Positions 30,126 through 38,732 of a stretch of DNA of 64,000 nucleotides are shown here, piece after piece (position 1 is the first letter of the stretch; each line of letters opens with the position of its first letter). The position numbers and the translations under genes were made by a program. The notes under the pieces are model-generated. The model was not told where the DNA came from. It saw only the letters and a list, made by a program, of their open reading frames with translations, and made no database searches. Location: contig RPFO01001032.1 of the NCBI GenBank assembly GCA_009746045.1, forward strand, positions 89,215 through 153,214, read 5' to 3'. This DNA comes from Mesostigma viride (taxonomy: Eukaryota; Streptophyta; Mesostigmatophyceae; Mesostigmatales; Mesostigmataceae).

Positions 30126-30882
30126 CGATTATCACGACGTCGGGCTTACCCTCATGACCATCCCGTTTGAACAGACTCACATCAGCGAAGGAAACCGATA
30201 CTTCACTGTCCGTTTGTCTGGCAGCGAGTCCCCTACGAAGGTGACCTTGCCGCTCGGCTCGTACACGACTATCGAAAACCGAAAAAACATAGAGGAAGCT
30301 TTGAAGGCGGTAGATCCTGGGTTCTCGGTCACGTACAACAGGGCGACTAGTCTTTTTACCGTGACAAATGCCACCGAGTTCTCTGTCGCGGTGGATGAGC
30401 CCACGGGCCGGGTGTTGGGGCTCATGGAAGGATCATATCCTTTCACAGGTGTCCTCGCTAGCAACCGGCCAGCAACGAATGGGAGACTGAGAATGGTGTA
30501 TGTATACAGCGACATCGTTCGAGGAAACGTGATATCATCGTCGACAGGCACGGGATATGGAGGCCTTTTGGCCGTCTGTCCCAACATGTCGCAGTTCTTA
30601 GAACCCATTGTTTGGCAGGCAGCGACCCCTTTGTGGCAGCATCTCAAGGACTCTCCCAGCAACATCACGATCCGACTGCTCGACGAGGACGACGCTCCTA
30701 TAACTGTCTACTCGGATTGGGCTCTTCAGCTCTCCTTCCGCATAAGCCCTCAGAAGGCGATGGGAATAGAGGCGAGGAAGATCGGGAGCGTTTTGAAGTA
30801 TATGGCCCTTGACAGGACCGTCCAGCCACAAACCAGATTTATTTCTCAGCCATCTAGTACTATCGAGGACGATGAAAGTTAA
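30019..30882 (+). CDS. PLV minor capsid protein (penton-like)
   Basis: 287 aa, beta-rich. The segment RMVYVYSDIVRGNVIS is diagnostic of polinton/PLV penton proteins (YVYSD-IV), and the N-terminal TLRTENR...PVWDIPAGLL and central FTVTNATEFS fit the single jelly-roll fold that forms the five-fold vertices of the capsid. The ATG at 30019 begins the conserved part; the upstream open frame has no better start. The stop overlaps the following gene by 11 bp. Its position immediately before the small amphipathic protein and the major capsid gene is the usual PLV order. Confidence 0.75.
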   Translation: MKEFIQETLTLTLRTENRTRGTLVDPVWDIPAGLLDDYHDVGLTLMTIPFEQTHISEGNRYFTVRLSGSESPTKVTLPLGSYTTIENRKNIEEALKAVDPGFSVTYNRATSLFTVTNATEFSVAVDEPTGRVLGLMEGSYPFTGVLASNRPATNGRLRMVYVYSDIVRGNVISSSTGTGYGGLLAVCPNMSQFLEPIVWQAATPLWQHLKDSPSNITIRLLDEDDAPITVYSDWALQLSFRISPQKAMGIEARKIGSVLKYMALDRTVQPQTRFISQPSSTIEDDES

Positions 30883-31228
30883 TTTTGGAGCAATCGGAAA
30901 CGTGGCTAGACGCGTGGGAGAGTTTGCCGGCAACGCTATCAAGAGGGTCGGCGACGGGGCGGCCATCGTGTCAGCTGTCAAGAAAGCCGGGCACGTCGCT
31001 GGCGAAGTCATCTCAAAAATTGGCGACGGGGCGCGGGCTGCCAAACAGGCGGCGGGCATTGTCGATTCCGCGCTCGGACACATCCCATCCAACATGATCG
31101 CGAAGAGTACGCTGCTCGGGAAAGCGTACTCGGTCGCAAACACTGGTCTGAGCGCCTTGTCCAACCTCGAAAGACGGGTTGATGGAGCGAAGGTAAAAAA
31201 TCCCATACTCGGCCAGCTTCTTCAGTAA
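30872..31228 (+). CDS. Small amphipathic virion protein
   Basis: 118 aa rich in Ala, Gly and Lys with repeated amphipathic segments (GNAIKRVGDGAAIVSAVKKAG; AGEVISKIGDGARAAKQA). The pattern KRVGDGAA / SKIGDGAR is an internal duplication. Such peptides recall membrane-lytic or minor virion proteins (adenovirus pVI-like in context only). It overlaps the penton gene by 11 bp and lies 15 bp before the major capsid gene. The role is inferred from location. Confidence 0.5.
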   Translation: MKVNFGAIGNVARRVGEFAGNAIKRVGDGAAIVSAVKKAGHVAGEVISKIGDGARAAKQAAGIVDSALGHIPSNMIAKSTLLGKAYSVANTGLSALSNLERRVDGAKVKNPILGQLLQ

Positions 31229-31243
31229 AAATATCTCATTCGA

Positions 31244-32547
31244 ATGTATACACAATCTATGGCTTCGGACAATTCCTGGTACTCGCGCGCTATCCCCAAG
31301 TCCATGCAATACCTCGTGAAGGCGCTGGGTCAGCACACGACTCAACGAGTCCATCTCAGCACCCTCTCAGCAAGCGACGGCATCAAACAAGGGTCTGTGG
31401 TCGCGGTCCGCCTCCCCACGTCCGGGTTCGTGGACTTGCACTCCTTCGCAATGTTTTTCACGGGGACCCCCACGACCACGGCGGGGTTCGCGAAGTTCCC
31501 CGCGTACACGTCCTCCATCATCAGGCGCCTCGAGGTACTGGCAGGAGGTCAGACCGTCGACAGCATCAACGACTACTCCCAGCTGTTCCATACGCTGCTC
31601 TCGGTGCACGGCGGTGTCGAGTACAATCTCGCGCAGGCTCCCGCTGGTTGGTCGAAGAATAACAACATCGTCATTGCTGATGGCTGGCGCTCTCACAAAC
31701 AACGTGAAGGCAAACACCGCAGTGGACGGCGTCATTGACCACTTTTTGGGATTCCTGAGTGGCGAGCCTCGGATCGTGGATCTGAGTCTCTTCCCCCCCA
31801 TCGAGATCCGAATCACACTCATGGACGGAGGGGTGATGCTTCCTAGCGTCGCAGGCAGCTGCTGGCGATGGCATCGTGGCCGTTCCAGCAGCGACAGGTG
31901 TTGGTTTCGAACTGAGCAACATCCACTTTAGCATCGACACGTACAGGTTCCAAGAAGATATCGTGGGCCAGATTTTCTCGTCCAGGCTTGCCGAGGGTGG
32001 AACTCTCTCCTTCAAGTGGCGGACGTGGCAGTCCACCAAACAGTCGCTCGGGACTCGCACTCCCTATGCCATCAAGGCGTCGCTGTCTTCCGCGTCCGCC
32101 AGCAAACTCCTGGCGATTCAGGTTGCTGCCGGCGCGGACGTGACCAACGCATCTGGCAATACGATGTTCAATCACATCGCGGATGGTATGACTTCCTACC
32201 AATACGACATCAACGGATCCAACCTAGCGCCTGGATACCGTACGAACGCAACCGAGGCGTGGATCAATCTGTTGTCCGCGTTCGGTGACCAGGGGAATGT
32301 CTTGTCCTGTGTCCGGGAGGGCATGACTCCTACCACGTGGCTAAACAACAACTTCACGATGGCGTGTCACCTTAATATGCCGTGTGCCGGTCCAGAGTAC
32401 ATGAGCGGCCTTGACCTTCGTGGCACGGCATCGGTGGTCACGCTGCGAGTCGAGAAGGGAGCGACGGACTGCATTTCCTACATCTTCACGGAGTGCGAAT
32501 CAAAGATGGACATCGCTGCAGGCAGGCAGGCAGCCGTGTACCTCTAA
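31244..32547 (+). pseudogene. PLV major capsid protein (double jelly-roll), two frameshifts
   Basis: The major capsid gene of the PLV, about 430 codons over three frames. Part 1 (31244 to about 31680) includes SGFVDLHSFAMFFTG and RRLEVLAGGQTVDSIN; part 2 (about 31682-31845) has DHFLGFLSGEPRIVDL and PPIEIRITL; part 3 (about 31850-32547) has IDTYRFQEDIVGQ, CHLNMPC and SGLDLRGTAS. Each junction is a +1 shift (near 31680, GCTGATGGCTGG; near 31850, GTCGCAGGCAGC), neither in a homopolymer. The same total content as an intact MCP suggests recent decay. The gene would form the trimeric capsomers of an icosahedral shell. Confidence 0.8.
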
Positions 32548-32575
32548 AAAATATATACGTGTGTAATGACAAACG

Positions 32576-32746
32576 ATGGACTACTTTCGAGACCCTAGCA
32601 TCACAGCTAATCCGTTTAACAGGTTGAAGTTGATTTTTGACATTCCTGAAATGGCAGATTCTGGTCTGTCCATGACAATGCCAGCTAGACGAGCATTGCC
32701 CCTTCTCCCCACCTTCAAGTATCCGCTACCAAACCAAAAAAAATAA
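32576..32746 (+). CDS. Very small PLV protein
   Basis: 56 codons from ATG at 32576 to TAA at 32744-32746. It begins MDYFRDPSITANPFNRLK and contains a hydrophobic/proline end (LPLLPTFKYPLP). It lies between the capsid and Ig-like genes on the same strand. I do not recognise it; a short late gene is plausible. Confidence 0.4.
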   Translation: MDYFRDPSITANPFNRLKLIFDIPEMADSGLSMTMPARRALPLLPTFKYPLPNQKK

Positions 32747-32765
32747 CGACGATTAGTCTATACAA

Positions 32766-33722
32766 ATGTTGCTGGATAGTGGTATATGCCCCGCTCTTTT
32801 ATATAAACGACGCGTTCCTAGTACCTCGGTCACGGTTGGGTTATCAACAGTGGACCTTACACCATCGAATGTCCCCGTTTTCGTGATGGCGACATTTAAT
32901 GAAGACGTCACTGGTTTTGATCTATCAGACATTGACGTGACAAACGGAACGGCAGTCGACCTCTTTTTAGGTGCACCGGCGACGTATTTTTTTGATATAA
33001 CAAATATCACAGGTTCGATCCCAACCACGGTTTCCGTGAAAGAAAATAAGGTAACAGGGGTTTCTGGGGCATATAACGACGAATCCAACCTGTTATCATT
33101 TACCTACACCCCTCCTTCCACCACCGTCACACTTGCTACAACGGCAGGCGCTAATCCTACTGCGAGCCCTATCGCAGTGGCTGCCACTTTCAGTAAGTCC
33201 ATAGCTGGTTTTTCCATAGACGACATAGTAGTTACCAATGGGACCGCTTCCTCGTTGACAGGCAGTGGTTCATCTTATACATTCTCGGTCACTCCCGTCG
33301 CGGCATACACCCCCACCACTGTTAGCGTGGGAGTGGATGTGGTGGACGGTGGAAACGACGCATCCAATACTCTAACATTCACATTGAGCCCTCCACCTAT
33401 CACGGTCGCTCTATCTACAGCGGCAGGGACGTATCCAACCACAAGCCCCGTCACAATGGATGTCACATTTGACAAGCCCGTGACTGGGTTTGGTAGCGGG
33501 GACATCTACGTGAACAACGGAACAGCGTCGTCGGTAACAGGTACCGGGGCATCGTACCAGTTCGCAGTGACACCAACCACTCCATATTCCCAGACGATCG
33601 TGAGGGTGGTCGATGGCTTGACGGTAGGCGAATTCGGGGTCACAAACGCCGAGTCTAACACGGCTACGCTCCGCGAAAGTGACCCGTTTTCCCGGGTTGC
33701 GCGACTTGTGAAAATCGGCTAA
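32766..33722 (+). CDS. Bacterial-type Ig-like repeat protein (Big_12 style)
   Basis: 318 aa, three tandem beta-sandwich repeats of about 90 aa. Each repeat has A-x-FN/FS/F-x-V-x-GF-D motifs: GFDLSDIDVTNGTAVDLF, GFSIDDIVVTNGTASSLTG and GFGSGDIYVNNGTASSVTG, then YxFxVTP and PTTVSV. Such Ig-like repeats are common in bacterial surface adhesins and extend surfaces of phages and viruses. In this context it is probably a decoration or receptor-binding protein on the PLV capsid. No signal or membrane segment. Frame intact; acquisition from bacteria, directly or through another virus, is likely. Confidence 0.7.
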   Translation: MLLDSGICPALLYKRRVPSTSVTVGLSTVDLTPSNVPVFVMATFNEDVTGFDLSDIDVTNGTAVDLFLGAPATYFFDITNITGSIPTTVSVKENKVTGVSGAYNDESNLLSFTYTPPSTTVTLATTAGANPTASPIAVAATFSKSIAGFSIDDIVVTNGTASSLTGSGSSYTFSVTPVAAYTPTTVSVGVDVVDGGNDASNTLTFTLSPPPITVALSTAAGTYPTTSPVTMDVTFDKPVTGFGSGDIYVNNGTASSVTGTGASYQFAVTPTTPYSQTIVRVVDGLTVGEFGVTNAESNTATLRESDPFSRVARLVKIG

Positions 33723-33750
33723 GTCCCGTGGTCTTCCAGCGGGTGGGGGG

Positions 33751-33954
33751 TTAGCGCCTCCAAGGCCCTCCGAATAGGACCATGCCCGGAATTAGGATGG
33801 GGATTAACAGCATTAGTTTAAGACGCCGTGATAAGGTGGCTAATTCAAACGATTTGCGCGTGTGTTCCGCGTACAAGTGGTCGTGTGCTAAGGCGATGTT
33901 CACGCATATGAGATAGTACAGCAATAATGCTTTGATGATGGACACAATGATCAT
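33751..33954 (-). CDS. Small membrane protein at the PLV right end
   Basis: 67 aa. N-terminal helix (IIVSIIKALLLYYLICVNIAL) and a second hydrophobic stretch (LMLLIPILIPGMVLFGG) flank a polar, His-containing middle. It starts at ATG 33954 and faces the Ig-like gene. It may be a viroporin-like or virion membrane component; no family recognised. The AT-rich sequence 33955-34009 beyond it is the probable PLV edge. Confidence 0.5.
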   Translation of the reverse strand: MIIVSIIKALLLYYLICVNIALAHDHLYAEHTRKSFELATLSRRLKLMLLIPILIPGMVLFGGPWRR

Positions 33955-34009
33955 GGTCTTTTCATTATAAAAATAAATAATATCACTCAATCGTGTTTCC
34001 TATACTGCA

Positions 34010-34987
34010 TCACTTGCGCCCGAAGAGCGCAGGAATTCCCTCAGTCACGAGAAGGTCAAGCACGCCGCGGAGGAACTGCTTCTCCTCGGCCCTGTTCATG
34101 GGCTGCAAGTTGACTCCAAAGGGGACAAACTCGTCCCTCTGGTCTTTGGGTTTTTCCAGGAGCTTCTTCAAGCCGTTGTCTTGGCTGTACCCCTCCAAGA
34201 GGATCTTCGCCTTGAAGGGCGCGTTCCTTGCGCAATTGTGGCAGCGGACGCGGATCTGGTCCGAGAACTGGTCCGGGACAATATAGGCAGACATGACGTC
34301 GTGCAAGAACCTCACCGTGCAGGTGGAGCACTCCTTCGGGGGCCAACAGCTCGCAACGTTCGAGTTCTGCAGGTAGAGAGAAGTCCCTTGCTCCCCGGCC
34401 TGCGTGTCCATCTTCCAGTCCCTCACGAAACTCTGCACGAGCTCGTTCTCCTTTTCTGTTCTGACTTCGTTGTCGGCCACCTTCAACTTGCGAATTGCGA
34501 TCACGACCTTCTTTTGGTAGCAGGGCTCGCACAGAGTGGTCTTGTTGCGCATATGCTGCGTTGCAGGCGTATCGTGGACGAAGGCAGCTCCAGTGACGTA
34601 CGACATGCACTCCACGCACGAATAGGAGCGGCGAGGTGGCGTATCTTGCTCAGGGACTCGGTAGCGCATGAGCGAATCCGAGTACTTGTGCACGAAGTCG
34701 GCGATTTGAGGGATGGCCTTGACGCAGCCGTCGCACTTGCACTCGACGGAGCCTTGGTCGTTTTTGAAGAGGTAGAAAAAGTCCGTCGGCATGTGGAAAC
34801 AGGTGTCGCAGATACGCGGCCTCACCAAGTCGAAAGCGGAGTCCTTGACGGGGTTCGACTCGTCGCTGTGCTCCACGAGGACAGGCTTCTTGCAGGCGTG
34901 CTTCTTTCGCTTGGATATGGCTGCCAAGGAGAGAGGGAACAGCGGGGTGTTGTTGAGGCGAACAGAGGACCTGGTAGCGGGAGCCAT
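34010..34987 (-). CDS. Cysteine-pair (zinc-ribbon-like) protein
   Basis: 325 aa of unknown family. The protein has a series of CxxC knuckles: CDTCFHM, CKCDGC, CVECMSY, CEPCYQK, CSTC and CHNCAR, spaced over most of the chain, typical of multi-zinc scaffolds in transcription or ubiquitin machinery. The N-terminus (MAPATRSS...) is basic and low-complexity. The ATG at 34987 is preceded by a GA-rich leader (GAGAGAAAACGAGAGCGAG on the plus strand) and by the repeat array at 35.04-35.24 kb. Function cannot be assigned. Confidence 0.55.
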   Translation of the reverse strand: MAPATRSSVRLNNTPLFPLSLAAISKRKKHACKKPVLVEHSDESNPVKDSAFDLVRPRICDTCFHMPTDFFYLFKNDQGSVECKCDGCVKAIPQIADFVHKYSDSLMRYRVPEQDTPPRRSYSCVECMSYVTGAAFVHDTPATQHMRNKTTLCEPCYQKKVVIAIRKLKVADNEVRTEKENELVQSFVRDWKMDTQAGEQGTSLYLQNSNVASCWPPKECSTCTVRFLHDVMSAYIVPDQFSDQIRVRCHNCARNAPFKAKILLEGYSQDNGLKKLLEKPKDQRDEFVPFGVNLQPMNRAEEKQFLRGVLDLLVTEGIPALFGRK

Positions 34988-35039
34988 GGATGGATGAGAG
35001 TGCGAGAGGGGTTGCGCGAGAGAAAACGAGAGCGAGATG

Positions 35040-35372
35040 GGAAACAAGTCGCAAACTTGGAGTCTTTGTACCTCTCGGGAGCGGCTGTCCACGGGGACAC
35101 AGAGTTTCGGTTACTTATCCACTGGATTTCGGTTACGAGCGGCGCGGCGCTGTACGGCCTTATCCACGGGAATTCGGTTACAAACGACGCGACGCCGTAC
35201 GGGCTTATCAACAGGGTTTCAGTTACGACTTACGGATAGTGTACGGACGCCGTCCTAAAATACTACTTGAAGTATTTTGCCACTTGGCATGCAATTGTGT
35301 TTGACTCATTGTTGGTATTCAAGTTTGTGTGAAAATGGTTTTTCATTAATAAAAATAATACACAAGGATCAT
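35040..35372. promoter_or_regulatory. 47-bp tandem repeats with TCCACGGGG and CGGTTAC upstream of the 34-kb gene
   Basis: Three degenerate copies (about 35105, 35152 and 35198) share CTTATCCAC, TTCGGTTAC and GCGCGGCGC/ACGCGACGCCGTACGG. One more TCCACGGGGACACAGAG precedes them. The same words recur at 36.24-36.76 and 40.98-41.2 kb. The rest to 35372 is AT-rich and empty. Confidence 0.6.
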
Positions 35373-36203
35373 TTACTGAACCAGAGATACATCCACTTGC
35401 TTTCCAGCAACGACAATTTCAGTGGAAGGATTAGCCTTTTTCATCTCGGCCTGCATCCTATCAATGTGGTCTTCCCGGATCCTCTGGCACTGCTCCTGCC
35501 AGGCACGTTTCTCAGCATCCTGAATCTCCACCCAAGCCGCTTCTTTCTTCCTTTGAATTTCCTGAATTTCCTCCGTGGGTCCAGCGAGCTGGTCCGCGGA
35601 AACCAGGCGAGAGGTGATAGGCATCCAGTGACCTCTCAGGGGGATGTTATATCTCTCAATGGCTTTCTCCAAGCGCGTCTTCGGGGCGCCGGGGGCGGAG
35701 GGAAGCAGATCCTTCTCGGTCATGTCGGCCACGGAGAACGCCGGAGGCCAGATGATGCCCACGTTGAGAATCGTGTAAGGCTGCTTAGCCGTGTTGATGG
35801 GCCAGTTGACCAGGATCAGCTCCGGGGAAGGATTCCATACCGCGTCAAAGCCGAAAGGCCTTGTTTTGACCACTTTCCCGTCCCTCACGGTCATCCCATA
35901 AGAAGCCACACATTTGCTGTTCTTGGCATTAGTGGGAGAAACGAGCATGCAATGCGCATAAAGCATGTCCAGAGAGGTTGCGAAGCCCCCCATGCTCGCA
36001 TAGCGCTCCATAACGTGAGCTGTCACCTTGGTGATCGTACACATCCCCGTTCGCACGGTTTCAGCCGCGAGTGCTCCCACAACATCGAGTTCCCCCACGC
36101 ACAAGACATTGTACTCAGAGAAGTCACCGAAGGGATCAGTTTTCTGACGGAGTTCATAAAGCTCTGGGACTTTGTACGTCACCAAAGTGGACTGGTCGGC
36201 CAT
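35373..36203 (-). CDS. Unknown protein, GC-rich group
   Basis: 276 aa, not recognised. The N-terminal two thirds are mixed alpha/beta with AELDVVGALAAETVR-like helices (GELDVVGALAAETV) and beta strands (ELILVNWPINTA); the last 70 residues are a charged coiled coil (EEIQEIQRKKEAAWVEIQDA) ending in a short hydrophobic tail. No Cys motif or membrane segment. The leader has a GA-rich stretch before the ATG (36208-36225) and TTTTATACC about 75 bp upstream, resembling the 40.1-kb gene. It shares its upstream region with the divergent gene at 36.9 kb. Confidence 0.55.
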   Translation of the reverse strand: MADQSTLVTYKVPELYELRQKTDPFGDFSEYNVLCVGELDVVGALAAETVRTGMCTITKVTAHVMERYASMGGFATSLDMLYAHCMLVSPTNAKNSKCVASYGMTVRDGKVVKTRPFGFDAVWNPSPELILVNWPINTAKQPYTILNVGIIWPPAFSVADMTEKDLLPSAPGAPKTRLEKAIERYNIPLRGHWMPITSRLVSADQLAGPTEEIQEIQRKKEAAWVEIQDAEKRAWQEQCQRIREDHIDRMQAEMKKANPSTEIVVAGKQVDVSLVQ

Positions 36204-36239
36204 AGCTGAGAGAGAGAGAGAGTTAGATATCAGGTGCTA

Positions 36240-36760
36240 GTGAGAGCGAGGTGAGAGCCCCGTGGTCGTGCACCGGGTTTTATACCTTCCAGGCCGCCGG
36301 GCGGTTACAAGGTGCTGAATTAGCCACGTAGCCACTTTTCGGCCGTTACTGGGCCGCGGTCCACCACGGGGATATTTATTTGCGCGGCCACGCTGCCACG
36401 GGAGAACTTTCCGGCGGTTACTTTGTCCACGGGGACAGGGTTTTCGCGGCCACGCAGCCACGGGAAAAAATATCCGGCGGTTACTTTGTCCACGGGGAAA
36501 CTTTTGCGCGGTTACGGAATCGGATAGTTACGGTTACGCCGCCGCGGAAAAAAATCCCGTGGCCTTCCACGGTCCACGGGGACAAGACAGTTACGGTTAC
36601 GCTTCTAGAAGAAAAAAATCCCGTGGTCGTCAGTGTCCACGTGGACAAGATATTTACGGTTACGCTTCTAGAAGAAAATTTTCCCGTGGTCGCCAGTGTC
36701 CACGGGGGCACTTTTACGCGGTTACGACGACGGTTACGGTTGCACGCGCCTATCTAGCGG
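36240..36760. promoter_or_regulatory. Divergent upstream region with CCACGGG / GGTTACGG arrays
   Basis: About eight copies of (T)CCACGGGG(A) or its complement alternate with GTTACGG. A 63-65-bp unit with AAAAAAATCCCGTGG and TTACGGTTACGC repeats at about 36530, 36595 and 36655. TTTTATACC at 36278 faces the minus-strand gene. Confidence 0.6.
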
Positions 36761-36924
36761 CTCGTGGCGAGCCACGAAGCGATATGCGGACTTCAGCACT
36801 CGACCACGGGAGATCTCGTCAAGAAGTGGCAGCAAGGTATAGAAGCCGCCTCCCCACCTCGTCTCGCCACTCGCATCCCACTCGCTCAACGCACCCAACA
36901 CTCTCCTCTCACACTTTCGCAGCT

Positions 36925-38354
36925 ATGGCGGAATACCAAGGCCCCTCGGATCTCGCCATCTTCCTGTGCGAGCGGGATATCTTCCTCAAGCGCGAAATCT
37001 ATCTGGCCAGAGGCGAGGCGCATTTCGGCAAGTTCAAGAAGCCTCTCCCTTTTCCATTGTTCGAGTACAGCGGGAGGCCTTCCACCGACAAGTTCAAGCG
37101 CCATCGCAGCTCCATCCACGGCTTGAAGAATGCTCGCAGCGTTTTCCAGAAGTCCGTGCAGCTCTACAACGAGCCGACCAAAATCCGCACGCCCGCTCCG
37201 TGGGATAACTTCATTCCGTGGTCCACCAACGCCAAGAACTGGAACGACAAGATCGAGCTCAGCCTCAACGACGAGCTGGTGACGAAGGCGCACTTGCAGA
37301 GGGGGAAGACGATCGAACTCCTCTGCGACACCACCAAAGAGATCTGCTGGAACGGCTTTATGCACTCGAGGAGCGCCAAGGACGCCGAGAAGCTGGGCCA
37401 GAAGCTGGACATCAAGGAGCTGGTGCGCAGGAAGGACTTTTTCGACGAGAGGCGCATCTGGCTCGAGATGAGGGAGGCGGAAGACGGCAAGAAAGAACTC
37501 AGCGCGTCCGCGTCTAGGCACTCCATCAGTCGCGACGGGGGCAGGCCTTCCGCTTTGAAGTTCTTTTTCAACCACAACCCCGAGATGCCCTACGACCTGA
37601 TCTGGATCGTCACCAAGTCCAGATGGGTATTCAACCAGTCCGCGCCTTCGGAGGAGCAGCTCGACACCAGCGAGAGCATCGAGCCTGCGATCAAGAACAT
37701 GGAGAAAGTCGTTTGCAGGCTGAGGGACATCCGGTTCAAGGTGCACATGCGGAATCCCTACCGAGACGGGATGGAATCCCTCAAGCTGGAGAGGACCTCC
37801 GAGCTGCTGCCCCAGTGGGCCAGGACTCAGTTCAGCCCCCCCCCGCTTGGTGCCTGACCCCGGTGCTGGAGGCGATTCAGAAGGAGCGCGCTGCGACCCC
37901 TCTGGAGGAGAGGGACACGGATCAGTTCGAGATCTACCAGGCGCGGTTGCAGGAGGAATGGGAGGAGGAGAAGAGGGAGTGCGAGAAGCACCCATACGTG
38001 GAGGAGGAGTGGGTCAAGGAGGATCGCGCCAACCGCATGCTGGGCCAGAACTTGTTGCTGGCGAGGCTGTTTGAGCAGGAGGAGAGGGAGCTGCAGGAGG
38101 AGAGGAGGCAGAAGGAGAAGAAGGAGCGCGAGGAGAAGATGTTGCAGGAGGAGAGGAGGAAGGCAGAGGGCATTCCGTCCGCCTTCTGCATGTGGCGCCA
38201 GGAGGAGCAGGCGCCAGTGGTGCGGGCTGTGGAGCAGGCGGCGCCGGTCGTGCAGATCACACAGATGATCCTGCGCAGCTCCTCGCGGAAGCGCGGGGAG
38301 ATGGAGAAGACATTGGTGACCCGTTCTCGCGCCAAGGTGGCCAGGGTTGTGTAA
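36925..38354 (+). CDS. Coiled-coil protein with C9 frameshift
   Basis: Unknown. The first 310 codons (MAEYQGPSDLAIFLCERDIF ...) are a mixed helical domain with basic patches; a run of nine C at 37836-37844 shifts the frame, after which about 170 codons continue with a charged coiled coil (ERELQEERRQKEKKEREEK) and a basic tail. The sequence upstream of the run ends in frame just after it, so the two halves join if the run has one base more or fewer. This is either a homopolymer miscall or real slippage. The ATG at 36925 is preceded by a C/T-rich leader and a TATAGAAG box. Confidence 0.55.
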
Positions 38355-38514
38355 ATTAGGATGTCCTCGTACACACTTAGTCTAGCCCCGTGACGGGGTG
38401 TAATCTATCCTTTATTTTTTAATGAAAAAACACAAGTCCAACAATGAGCCCAATCTCAACAATGAGTCACCCAAACTTTCGCGAAAAAACACAAGTCCTA
38501 AACAGCGTAGGCAG
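38355..38514. other. Intergenic, 3' region
   Basis: A repeated ACACAAGTCC word and CAATGAG duplications are present; no gene. Confidence 0.3.
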
Positions 38515-38695
38515 GTGACAGACGCAAGCATAGTCCACGGGAGTGACAGACGCAAGCATAGTCCGGCAGGTGACAGATGCGAGCATAGTCCGGCAGGTGA
38601 CAGACGCAAGCATAGTCCACGGGAGTGACAGACGCAAGCATAGTCCGGCAGGTGACAGATGCGAGCATAGTCCGGCAGGTGACGGATGCGAGAAG
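38515..38695. repeat. 27-bp tandem array with an 82-bp higher-order period
   Basis: Units GTGACAGACGCAAGCATAGT followed by CCACGGGA or CCGGCAG alternate in a three-unit pattern that repeats once (38515-38597 and 38598-38679). Half the units contain CCACGGG. Confidence 0.85.
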
Positions 38696-38732
38696 CGCGA
38701 CGAGGCCCGCGGCAGTGTGGAGTGGAGATGGA

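Larger units (their letters stand above)
17936..33960. mobile_element. Integrated polinton-like virus (PLV), about 16 kb, inactivated
   Basis: The block combines primase-SF3 helicase, tyrosine recombinase, FtsK/HerA packaging ATPase, penton-like minor capsid and major capsid proteins, the hallmark set of polinton-like viruses. Replication and packaging genes are on the minus strand and the virion genes on the plus strand, diverging at 25.93 kb. A tyrosine recombinase, rather than an rve integrase with protein-primed polymerase, separates it from classical Polintons. Exact ends were not found: gene content runs from the helicase stop (17936) to the last small membrane gene (33954). Damage: retroelement in the helicase, one frameshift in the ATPase and two in the capsid gene. 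Confidence 0.85.

Noticed and set aside
17760-34010. Terminal inverted repeats for the PLV
   Set aside because: I compared the ends by eye and found no matching inverted or direct repeats of convincing length; the boundaries given are those of gene content.
34181-35239. Plus-strand frame opposite the zinc-ribbon gene
   Set aside because: It lacks any motif and runs through the upstream repeat array, whereas the minus frame has regular CxxC pairs.
38515-38695. CRISPR-like array
   Set aside because: Units are contiguous with no unique spacers, so it is a plain tandem repeat.
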